NCBI GenBank assembly: GCA_035943995.1 | Contig: DASZBS010000024.1 | Coordinates: 6,244 to 70,243, forward strand | DNA: 64,000 bases | Reading direction: 5' to 3' | Source: Vulcanimicrobium sp035943995 | GTDB lineage: Bacteria > Vulcanimicrobiota > Vulcanimicrobiia > Vulcanimicrobiales > Vulcanimicrobiaceae | In this document: one piece after another, positions 1 to 6,635 of the stretch | Numbering within the stretch: the stretch's first letter is position 1 | Layout of the letters: every line of letters starts with the position of its first letter | The notes under the pieces: model-generated | Database searches by the model: none | The model's input: the letters and a program-made list of their open reading frames with translations, nothing else | Told to the model about the DNA's origin: nothing | Made by a program: the position numbers and the translations under genes

Positions 1-902
1 CATACGGGCCGCCGGCCGAGGAGTCCGGGACCGAAGCGATCCGCCACGCGATCGACCTCGGCATCACGATGATCGACACCGCCGAGATCTACGGCCCGCT
101 GCGCAACGAGGAGGTCGTCGGCGCGGCGATCCGCGACCGGCGCGACCGCGTTCAGCTCGCGACGAAGTTCGGCTTCGCCTTCGACGGCGACCGCCGCCTG
201 GACGCGATCGACGGATCGCCCGCCAACGCGAAGCGCGCTCTCGAAGGGTCGCTGCGGCGACTGGGCGTGGATTACATCGATCTCTGGTACCAGCACCGCG
301 TCGATCCGAACGTGCCGATCGAAGAAACCGTCGGCGCCATGGGCGAGGCGGTTGCCGCGGGGAAGGTGCGCTACCTCGGGCTCTCCGAGGCGTCGGCGGC
401 GACGATTCGCCGCGCGCACGCGACCCACCCGATCGCCGCGGTGCAGAGTGAGTACTCGCTGTGGTCGCGCGATGTCGAGGACGACGTGCTGCCGGCCGTG
501 CGCGAACTCGGCATCGGCTTCGTGCCGTACAGCCCGCTGGGTCGCGGCTTCCTCACCGGCACCGTCGACGCGAACGCGCTCGCGGCGAATGATTTCCGGC
601 GCACGCTGCCGCGGTTCACGGGCGACAACGTCGAGCGCAACGCGGCGCTCGTCGAGACGGTCCGCGCCGTCGCGGCAAAGCACGGGGCGACGCCGGCGCA
701 GATCGCGCTGGCCTGGGTCCTGAGCCGCGGCGAGCAGGTCGTACCGATCCCCGGCACGACGAAGGCCGCACGGGTCGACGAAAACGCCGGCGCGCTCGCG
801 GTGCATCTCGATGACGACGATCAGCGCGCACTCGACGCGCTCGCGGAGCGCGCCGCAGGCGACCGCAACAGCGCGGCCGGCATGGCGACCATCGATCGCT
901 AG
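1..902 (+). CDS. Aldo/keto reductase, 5' end cut by the window edge
   Basis: The reading frame is open from base 3, so the true start lies outside the window and the methionine at 69 is internal. It is a TIM-barrel NAD(P)H-dependent oxidoreductase of the aldo/keto reductase superfamily. The catalytic tetrad is visible: Asp in TMIDTAEIYG, Tyr in the same motif, Lys in LATKFGF and His in WYQHRVD. The C-terminal half carries GFVPYSPLGRGFLTG and VPIPGTTK, which bind the cofactor phosphate in YajO/perakine-reductase-like members. The substrate cannot be predicted. The gene ends 10 bp before the end of a convergent DNA glycosylase gene. Family assignment is firm. Confidence 0.93.
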   Translation, partial: YGPPAEESGTEAIRHAIDLGITMIDTAEIYGPLRNEEVVGAAIRDRRDRVQLATKFGFAFDGDRRLDAIDGSPANAKRALEGSLRRLGVDYIDLWYQHRVDPNVPIEETVGAMGEAVAAGKVRYLGLSEASAATIRRAHATHPIAAVQSEYSLWSRDVEDDVLPAVRELGIGFVPYSPLGRGFLTGTVDANALAANDFRRTLPRFTGDNVERNAALVETVRAVAAKHGATPAQIALAWVLSRGEQVVPIPGTTKAARVDENAGALAVHLDDDDQRALDALAERAAGDRNSAAGMATIDR

Positions 903-911
903 CCTACGTCG

Positions 912-1808
912 TCAACGTTTGATCGCTTCGAGCTCTTCGAGCGTGCGCGGGAAGTCGGATCCCAGCAGGCGGGAAAGCGCGCGGTCCGCGAGGACCTTGC
1001 CGCCGGTCTGGCAGCGCGGGCAATAGTTGGTTTCGTTGTCCGCATAGCGGATTCGCTGCACCGTTTCGCCGCACGCGGGACACGGTTTTCCGTAGCGGCC
1101 GTGGACCGCCATGTCGTCACGAAACGCTGTGACGCGCTCTGGAAATCGTGCCTTCGCTTCCGTCGTGAAGCGATTGATCCAGAGCTGGAGCGTGGTGCGC
1201 GTCGCGGTGAAGAGGCGCTCCCATTCGGACGGTGTCAGTTTGTGGGTCATGAGAATAGGCGATAATTTTGCCGCGTGGAGGATCTCATCGGAGTAGGCGT
1301 TGCCGATCCCGCTGACGGCACGCGGATCGGTCAACGCGCGCTTGAGCGTGTGATTCTCAGCGGATAGCGCAGCGCGAAACGATTCGAGGTCCGTCGAGAA
1401 GACGTCGATGCCGCCGGGGTCGACGGAATGCAGCTCCGCTTCGCCGCTCAAGACGTGCAACGATGCGCGACGCTTCGTGCCGGCTTCGGTGAGCACGAGA
1501 GAGCCGTTCGGAAAATCGAGCGCCGCCAGGGCGTTTCGCCCGGCGAGTTTCGCGCCGGCGGCCTTCCAATGCAGCCGGCCCGCGATCATCAGGTGAAAGA
1601 CCAGCCAGAGATCGCCGTCGAGGCCGATTGCGATCCGCTTGCCGACGCGCCTGATCTCGCGCACCGTGCGGCCTTGCGCATCGGAGACCGGCGGCTGCGC
1701 CGTCCGGAGCAGAAACGGGCTCGCCAACCTGACGTGCTCGACGGGCCGGCCGACAATTCGATCCTCCAGCGCGCTGATATAGGCGGCGACGTCCGGTAGC
1801 TCGGGCAC
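912..1808 (-). CDS. Fpg/Nei-family DNA glycosylase/AP lyase
   Basis: Base-excision-repair bifunctional glycosylase of 298 aa from a GTG start. Mature Pro2 would be the Schiff-base nucleophile and Glu3 the partner (MPELPDV). Other family marks are Lys57, Asn170 in SGIGNAYSDEIL (helix-two-turn-helix) and a C-terminal zinc finger with Cys243, Cys246, Cys263 and Cys266. The chain goes on for about 30 residues past the finger (KVLADRALSRLLGSDFPR), as in many Fpg/Nei paralogues. Whether it prefers 8-oxoG (MutM) or oxidised pyrimidines (Nei) cannot be read from the sequence. It sits 13 bp downstream of the exported protein at 1821-2297 and may be co-transcribed with it. Confidence 0.93.
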   Translation of the reverse strand: MPELPDVAAYISALEDRIVGRPVEHVRLASPFLLRTAQPPVSDAQGRTVREIRRVGKRIAIGLDGDLWLVFHLMIAGRLHWKAAGAKLAGRNALAALDFPNGSLVLTEAGTKRRASLHVLSGEAELHSVDPGGIDVFSTDLESFRAALSAENHTLKRALTDPRAVSGIGNAYSDEILHAAKLSPILMTHKLTPSEWERLFTATRTTLQLWINRFTTEAKARFPERVTAFRDDMAVHGRYGKPCPACGETVQRIRYADNETNYCPRCQTGGKVLADRALSRLLGSDFPRTLEELEAIKR

Positions 1809-1820
1809 GATTCGAATACG

Positions 1821-2297
1821 TTATTTCGTGCGCGTGAGCTCGCCCGCTTGGGCCTCCGAAAATTTGCTGTGATCGACGGTCAGCGGAAGGTTCACATTGT
1901 TCACGACCCGGTAGAAGTTCGCGATGAGCGTATCGGGCTGCTTGAGGGTTACCGTGTACGTCCACGTCTCGACCCACGTGCCCTCGTCGTCCTGACCTTG
2001 CTCCATGGCGATGATCACGCCGTTGGGTCCTAGCCGTGCCACCCGGAAGACGCCGGGCTTCACCTCATGGAACGGGCCACCGCTCGTGGCGTGCGTAAAG
2101 ACGCGCGCGTTCGCGCCGTCGATGACGATGCGGATGGTAAACGGATGGGGCGGTCCCGTTGCGTTCGGCAGGGCAACGACGACGAGGTTGCCCTCCCACG
2201 TGCCGTCGAGCGTTCCGAGGTCTTGTGCCCGTGCAGGCAGAGCAGCGACGATGATCGCGAACGCGACCAATAATAGACGCAACGGTAGCGACTTCAT
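1821..2297 (-). CDS. Exported hypothetical protein, small beta-rich domain
   Basis: 158 aa. A clear Sec signal peptide (MKSLPLRLLLVAFAIIVAAL, then PARAQ with an AXA-type cleavage site near residue 24) is followed by a domain of about 130 residues. That domain starts LGTLDGTWEGNLVVV and has alternating hydrophobic strands, a layout seen in lipocalin-like or extracellular 'LDGTWEG' proteins. It has no cysteines or catalytic motif I recognise. Together with the upstream gene at 2353-3039, which also ends in a 'QGSWQFDE...GSFWSNG' beta domain, it may form a pair of envelope proteins. Function unknown. Confidence 0.75.
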   Translation of the reverse strand: MKSLPLRLLLVAFAIIVAALPARAQDLGTLDGTWEGNLVVVALPNATGPPHPFTIRIVIDGANARVFTHATSGGPFHEVKPGVFRVARLGPNGVIIAMEQGQDDEGTWVETWTYTVTLKQPDTLIANFYRVVNNVNLPLTVDHSKFSEAQAGELTRTK

Positions 2298-2352
2298 GAC
2301 GGTCCTCTACCACGACGAAATGGACGTTGCCTTCGCTTCTCGCGGTCGATCG

Positions 2353-3039
2353 TCACAACTTGCGCGCGCCAAAATGTCCGAGATTCGTTCCGTTGCTCCA
2401 GAAGCTGCCGCTGAAGGACTGACCGTTCCGGGAAAAGCCGGTGACCCGCACCTCGCCGGTCGATATGACACCCTCGCAGTTCACCTCGCGATACGGAACG
2501 GTCTGATCCGCAATGCCGAGCGAGAATGTCGCACGCAAGGCGGTATCGCGCTCGCAAGGCGCCGCGGAGCGGCCGCCGACACTCCGTTTGTGCACGTTGA
2601 ACACGACCGTATCGCCGCGTTGAGAGAGCTGGGCGTCTCCGGCCCAAACAATCGTACCGACCTGAACGTTCGCCTCGTCGAATTGCCACGAGCCTTGCAT
2701 CGAATCGCTTGCTGCATCGTTCGTTTTCGCCAAGGGCGCCACGGGAGCCGGCGCGGGCGGCGCGGGCGTCGTCACAAGAGTTACTCCGGGCGTCACCGTT
2801 GCTGCCACGCTTACCGTCGGTCGTGCGGTAGCGTGAAGTACCGCAGTGACAGGCGGCGCGGGTTTCGGCGTCAGCACGACGGTTGGGTCGGACACGGGCG
2901 TCCGCGCGCTCGTCGCGACCGTGACGTGCTGCACGTATCCTTGGGTGCCGCGCGTGCGGACAGCCAACCAGGCTCCGATCGAAAAGCCGACCGCGATCGT
3001 GAGCACGATCGCCGCGAGGTTTACGGGACGCACGTTCAC
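2353..3039 (-). CDS. Membrane-anchored hypothetical protein with Pro/Thr-rich linker
   Basis: 228 aa from a GTG start. One N-terminal membrane segment (about residues 8-26, IVLTIAVGFSIGAWLAV) is followed by a long low-complexity linker rich in Pro, Thr, Val and Ala (about 40-105). A compact C-terminal domain of about 115 residues follows (MQGSWQFDEANVQVGTIVW to the end) with two cysteines (CERD and NCEG) that could form a disulfide. The layout suggests a domain held away from the membrane on the outer face. No family is recognised. It lies just upstream of, and in the same direction as, the exported protein at 1821-2297. Confidence 0.65.
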   Translation of the reverse strand: MNVRPVNLAAIVLTIAVGFSIGAWLAVRTRGTQGYVQHVTVATSARTPVSDPTVVLTPKPAPPVTAVLHATARPTVSVAATVTPGVTLVTTPAPPAPAPVAPLAKTNDAASDSMQGSWQFDEANVQVGTIVWAGDAQLSQRGDTVVFNVHKRSVGGRSAAPCERDTALRATFSLGIADQTVPYREVNCEGVISTGEVRVTGFSRNGQSFSGSFWSNGTNLGHFGARKL

Positions 3040-3154
3040 GCGCGGGCGCCTAGGGCCGTTGGAGCCGAAAACCGCCGCATGCGCGCTTCAATACCCGTAT
3101 CGAGCTCATGTGCGCGCCTGCTTCCGGGTCCGGCAAGAAGGGTGGCACGTCGGC

Positions 3155-3183
3155 TTGACACGCTACTGGTGGAAGGCTAGTAT
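3155..3183 (+). promoter_or_regulatory. Sigma-70-type promoter of the TetR gene
   Basis: TTGACA at 3155-3160 (perfect -35), a 17 bp spacer, then TAGTAT at 3178-3183 (-10, 5 of 6 to consensus). Transcription would begin near 3190, inside the palindromic operator at 3182-3199. This is the cleanest vegetative promoter in the window. Confidence 0.8.
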
Positions 3184-3199
3184 ACCGACTAGTCGGTAT
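3182..3199. promoter_or_regulatory. Perfect 18-bp palindrome, TetR operator
   Basis: ATACCGACTAGTCGGTAT reads the same on both strands. It starts inside the -10 element and ends 14 bp before the regulator's start codon, so a bound dimer would block RNA polymerase. The TACCGAC half-sites resemble operators of AcrR/TetR-like repressors. Autorepression of the adjacent gene is inferred from position. Confidence 0.8.
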
Positions 3200-3213
3200 G
3201 GAAGGTCTCAAGG

Positions 3214-3840
3214 TTGGCGATAGCGGCGAAGGCTGACGGGAGAACGCGGTTGCTCGATGCGGCCCTGACCGTCATCCGCACCAAGGGGTACGGCGCGGCG
3301 ACGGTGGACGACATCTGCCGCGCCGCGGGCCTCAGCAAGGGCAGCTTTTTCCACTACTTTCGCGACAAGGAAGCCCTTGCGATCGCCGCTGCCGAGCATT
3401 TCTCGGCCGGCGCCGACGCGCTGTTCGCCGCGGCGGAATATCGCGACGACCCCGATCCGCGCGACCGGGTGCTGCGCTACGCCGATCTGCGCGCTGCGAT
3501 GGTGCGCGGCGACCTCGCCGCCTTCACGTGCCTCCTGGGCACGATGGTCCAAGAAACCTATGCGACGCATCCGGCGATTCGCGAGGCGTGCGACCAGCAC
3601 ATTCGCCATCATGCCGACGCCGTCGCACAAGACCTGGAAGCGGCGAAGCGCAGATACGCCGCTGATGCGCCCTGGACCGCCGAAAGCATGGCGCTCTTCA
3701 CGCAGGCGGTGATTCAGGGCGCCTTCATCCTGGCGAAGGCGCACGATGATCCGGGCGTCGCGGTCGACTGCATGATTCATCTCCGGCGGTACCTCGAGAG
3801 TCAACTTCCTCAACTTGCACAAGCGACGGTGCCGTCGTGA
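3214..3840 (+). CDS. TetR/AcrR-family transcriptional repressor
   Basis: 208 aa, likely starting at the TTG at 3214; a GAAGG at 3201-3205 gives a weak ribosome site, and the nearby ATG at 3198 is in another frame. The N-terminal TetR helix-turn-helix is plain (about residues 8-55: RLLDAALTVIRTKGYGAATV, then GLSKGSFFHYFRDKEAL). The C-terminal ligand domain resembles the YxaF/LmrA-type (TetR_C) group. It should repress its own promoter through the 3182-3199 palindrome. The stop overlaps the start of a decayed VOC gene (GTGA), so that gene was probably its original co-regulated partner. Confidence 0.92.
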   Translation: MAIAAKADGRTRLLDAALTVIRTKGYGAATVDDICRAAGLSKGSFFHYFRDKEALAIAAAEHFSAGADALFAAAEYRDDPDPRDRVLRYADLRAAMVRGDLAAFTCLLGTMVQETYATHPAIREACDQHIRHHADAVAQDLEAAKRRYAADAPWTAESMALFTQAVIQGAFILAKAHDDPGVAVDCMIHLRRYLESQLPQLAQATVPS

Positions 3841-4087
3841 ACCAGAAGAAGACCTATCCGCCCGGAGTTCCGTGCTGGGTTGAGACGCTGCAACCCGACC
3901 CGCGCGCGGCACTCGAGTTCTACTTCGTAGCGCGTCTGCACGGCGACGACGTGCCGGGATCGCGACGCTGCCGCCGGGCGGCATCGCCGAGCCGGCGTGG
4001 ACGACGTATGTCGCGGTCTTCCGGCGCGCCGTTATCGCCGATCCCGCGGGCGCAATCTGTACGATCAGTCAGCTGTGGAGGTTGTAG
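3837..4087 (+). pseudogene. Decayed VOC (glyoxalase-like) gene
   Basis: Starts at a GTG overlapping the TetR stop. The first frame gives TYPPGVPCWVETLQPDPRAA then LEFY, the standard opening of two-domain VOC proteins of the CFP30B/hydroxylase type. It then jumps directly to FVARLHGDDVPG, missing the 'GxLFGW' stretch of about 20 residues. At about 3958 the frame shifts; the other frame continues ATLPPGGIAEPAWTTYVAV, then loses about 40 or more residues and resumes at RAVIADPAGAICTISQLWR followed by TAG at 4085-4087. So there are two internal deletions and one frameshift relative to the family. The product cannot be functional. Confidence 0.78.
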
Positions 4088-4089
4088 AG

Positions 4090-4785
4090 ATGACCCTGGT
4101 TCGCGTTTGCGTCCTCTTGGCCGGCGTTTTTGCGCTTACGGCGGCTGCCGGAAACGATAGGATGGGCCCGCTTTCCCAGTATCTGATGAGCCCTCAGGCC
4201 GAGATCGCGCTCGCGCGCAGCGCCGCGCCCGTGGCGATTTCGAACCGCGCGACGATCATGGTTCTCGGGGCGCACGGCTACGCCGTCGCGCGGAAGGGCC
4301 AGAACGGCTTCACGTGCATCGTCGAGCGGGGCTGGATGCAACCGTTCGCCGCCCCAAACTTCTGGGGGGTCAAGATACGCGGCCCCGTCTGCTACAACGC
4401 GGCGGCGGCGCGCACCGTGCTCGTGTACACCTTCAAACGAACGGAGATGTCCCTGGCGGGAGCGAGCAGATCGCAGATCCAGGACCGCATCGTAGCGGCG
4501 ATCGCCGCCAACGCACTGCCGGCGCCGGAGCGCAGCTCGATGGCGTACATGATGTCGAAGTCCCAGTACTTGAACGACGGCGCCAAAGCGTGGTATCCGC
4601 ACGTGATGATTTTCACGCCGATGGATGACAGCGCGAATGCGGGAGCGAGCTGGGGCGCCGATCGCCGCCTCTCGCCCGTCGTCTTCGACGCGCAGGACAA
4701 GATGCCGGAGCCGTGGACGTGCTTCTTCATTCCCGTCGCGCACTGGTCCGATGGGACGCCCGCGAGACTCTATTCCGGAACGTAG
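4090..4785 (+). CDS. Exported hypothetical protein
   Basis: 231 aa. ATG at 4090 was chosen because GGAGG (4077-4081) sits 8 bp upstream and because it opens a signal peptide (MTLVRVCVLLAGVFALTAAA). The mature part begins with MGPLSQYLMSPQAEIALARS and contains IMVLGAHGYAVARKGQNGF and NFWGVKIRGPVCYNAAA, reminiscent of an exported family of about 230 aa found in soil bacteria, and ends in a Trp/Pro-rich stretch. There are three cysteines in the mature region. Function unknown. The frame can be extended upstream to 3997, but that part belongs to the decayed VOC gene. Confidence 0.8.
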   Translation: MTLVRVCVLLAGVFALTAAAGNDRMGPLSQYLMSPQAEIALARSAAPVAISNRATIMVLGAHGYAVARKGQNGFTCIVERGWMQPFAAPNFWGVKIRGPVCYNAAAARTVLVYTFKRTEMSLAGASRSQIQDRIVAAIAANALPAPERSSMAYMMSKSQYLNDGAKAWYPHVMIFTPMDDSANAGASWGADRRLSPVVFDAQDKMPEPWTCFFIPVAHWSDGTPARLYSGT

Positions 4786-4883
4786 TGCGCGAGAGCGTGC
4801 GTAAAAGATCTGCGTAACCGGTCGTCGGCCGAGGGCAGGTACGGTCGTGCTCGGCTAGAACGGTTTTCGGCGAGAACATCGCA

Positions 4884-5780
4884 ATGCAAAGCACATCTAC
4901 TTCAGTCATCGGCGATCGTCCGTCATCGCTGCTTTACGATTTGCGCTTCGACGAAACTCTCTTTCGAAGCGAATGTCCGGCGGCGGTCTCGATCGTCGAG
5001 CACATGAAACGCGAGGATCCGGACCTTCGCGCGTGGATCAACTTTCCGCTCATGAACGAAAGCGGACGAACGGACGACTTCGCGCTGAAACACCTCAATC
5101 GAGGTGGAACGTACACCGACTACGCGCTCCGGTTCCCGAGCTGCCGAGAGGTCGTCGAGAAGTTTCGTGACCGGTCGATGGTCGTCACGAACGCGAGAAT
5201 CGCGGTCTTGTTCGAGCAAGGTATCTTTCGGCCCCATACGGACTCGTACGACTCGTCACGCTTCCTGATCCCGCTCAACCAGCACGATACCGATTTCCGG
5301 CACATCGTCGATCCGACGTGCTTTCTCATGCGCGCCGGCGAGTTGTGGTGGATCGACGGTCGGTCGCTTCACGGTGCCGCGAACGTCCGTGACCGCGAAA
5401 AGCGCGTGATGCTGCTGATCGACGTCACGAGCACATCCGCACGCGAGGCATTGGGTCCGTCGCAACCTATCCCCGCGGACCATCTTTGCGAGCGGAAACC
5501 GTGGACCTCGGATTCGAAAGCGGAGCTCTTCGGCAAGCTCGAATCAGTTGCCGGAGCGTGGAGCGTTGACGCGCTGGAGCGCGAGCTCCTCATGATCCCG
5601 TTCCTGTACGATCTCGATGTGGCGCGCGCCTACGCGGAGATCGCGGCGTTCTGCGACGTCGTCGGAAGCGGCCAGGCCCCCGATGACGTCCGTAAGCACT
5701 TTGCCGCGCTCGGCAACGCACTCCGAAATCCTTCGCTGCCGTTCCAGGTGGCGGCCAGCGGTTTCGACGCTCTTACCTGA
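4884..5780 (+). CDS. Fe(II)/2-oxoglutarate oxygenase, proline-hydroxylase-like
   Basis: 298 aa. The central jelly-roll carries the 2-His-1-carboxylate iron site: His118 and Asp120 in IFRPHTDSYD and His163 in GRSLHGAANV, with Arg174 (REKRVMLLIDV) as the 2-oxoglutarate anchor. This pattern and the helical C-terminal region (about 215-290, ELLMIPFLYDLDVARAYAEI) match the aspartyl/asparaginyl beta-hydroxylase-fold group that includes L-proline cis-3/cis-4-hydroxylases. The likely substrate is therefore a free or peptide-bound amino acid, but this is inference. It stands alone, convergent with and directly abutting the nrdJb gene, with no NRPS or peptide gene beside it. Confidence 0.82.
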   Translation: MQSTSTSVIGDRPSSLLYDLRFDETLFRSECPAAVSIVEHMKREDPDLRAWINFPLMNESGRTDDFALKHLNRGGTYTDYALRFPSCREVVEKFRDRSMVVTNARIAVLFEQGIFRPHTDSYDSSRFLIPLNQHDTDFRHIVDPTCFLMRAGELWWIDGRSLHGAANVRDREKRVMLLIDVTSTSAREALGPSQPIPADHLCERKPWTSDSKAELFGKLESVAGAWSVDALERELLMIPFLYDLDVARAYAEIAAFCDVVGSGQAPDDVRKHFAALGNALRNPSLPFQVAASGFDALT

Positions 5781-6635
5781 TCAGGAGCATTTGCCGACGT
5801 ATCCGCATTGCTGGAGGCATTGTACGCATCCACCCTGCGAGATCAACGGACCGCTGCATTTCGGGCAAAGGCCGACACCGGTCTGCATGGCGCGCCGCAT
5901 CGTCTCCAAGCTCAGGTCACCGCCGTGCCCGTTCCCATTGCCGTGCGCCTTGCCTAGGTACGAGCCGGTGATGTCGATCGACACCTGGTTTGCCTGATTC
6001 TCGAGAACGTCTGCCTGCGGTAACGGAAATTGCGGCTCGGCTACGGTGACGACCGCCGCTTCTCCCCGTGCCTCGATCGGAATGTCGAGCGGAAGCGCCA
6101 GCGTCAGCGCCTTCGCGAGGCCTTGGCTGATACCGTCAGCGCATGAGAGCGTGGTCGGGCCGGCGGCATCGCGCAGCTTTGGATTCGGGCAACGCATCCC
6201 TTCGAACTTGTCGATGAATTTCCGAGGGTCCGCGCCGTACCGTAGTCCGACCGACATCGCGACGCCGAGCGCCTCGAGATAACTTTGCTGGCACGATCCC
6301 GATTTACCGAGTTTGAAGAATACTTCGAACGGACGGCCTTGGTCGTCTTCGTTCAGCGTGATGTAGAGAGGACCGCATCCAACGTTCGCTTGGACCGTGC
6401 GGCCCCGCATGACGGCCGGACGCTCGCGGTAACGCGTCTGCGCCGGTTCCGGAGTAGACACCTGAAGCTCTCGATTGGTGGCTTGCAGATCTTCGAGCCG
6501 CTTGAGGACGCGGCCCAACGTGCTAGCGCACTCGATGCTTTCAGCCTTGAGCCGAGCGTTTTCCGCCTGGACGGACTCGAGGCGCTCGAGCACCCGTGCG
6601 AGCGCAGATTGTAATTCCAATTGACCGTCCTGCAT
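5781..6635 (-). CDS. nrdJb: Class II ribonucleotide reductase small chain with TSCPD domain (NrdJb-type)
   Basis: 284 aa. Its ATG begins at the base next to the nrdJa stop. Residues 5-58 look like a coiled coil. Residues about 84-183 form a TSCPD domain (CGPLYITLNEDDQGRPFEVF, LGKSGSC, GMRCPNP, LSCADGI). The C-terminus has a Cys cluster (257, 260, 270, 273, 277, 283) that would bind zinc and supply the swinging redox thiols that re-reduce the NrdJ active site. In many bacteria these parts are the C-terminus of a single NrdJ; a split NrdJa/NrdJb is known from Pseudomonas aeruginosa. The N-terminal coiled coil may hold the two chains together. Confidence 0.88.
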   Translation of the reverse strand: MQDGQLELQSALARVLERLESVQAENARLKAESIECASTLGRVLKRLEDLQATNRELQVSTPEPAQTRYRERPAVMRGRTVQANVGCGPLYITLNEDDQGRPFEVFFKLGKSGSCQQSYLEALGVAMSVGLRYGADPRKFIDKFEGMRCPNPKLRDAAGPTTLSCADGISQGLAKALTLALPLDIPIEARGEAAVVTVAEPQFPLPQADVLENQANQVSIDITGSYLGKAHGNGNGHGGDLSLETMRRAMQTGVGLCPKCSGPLISQGGCVQCLQQCGYVGKCS

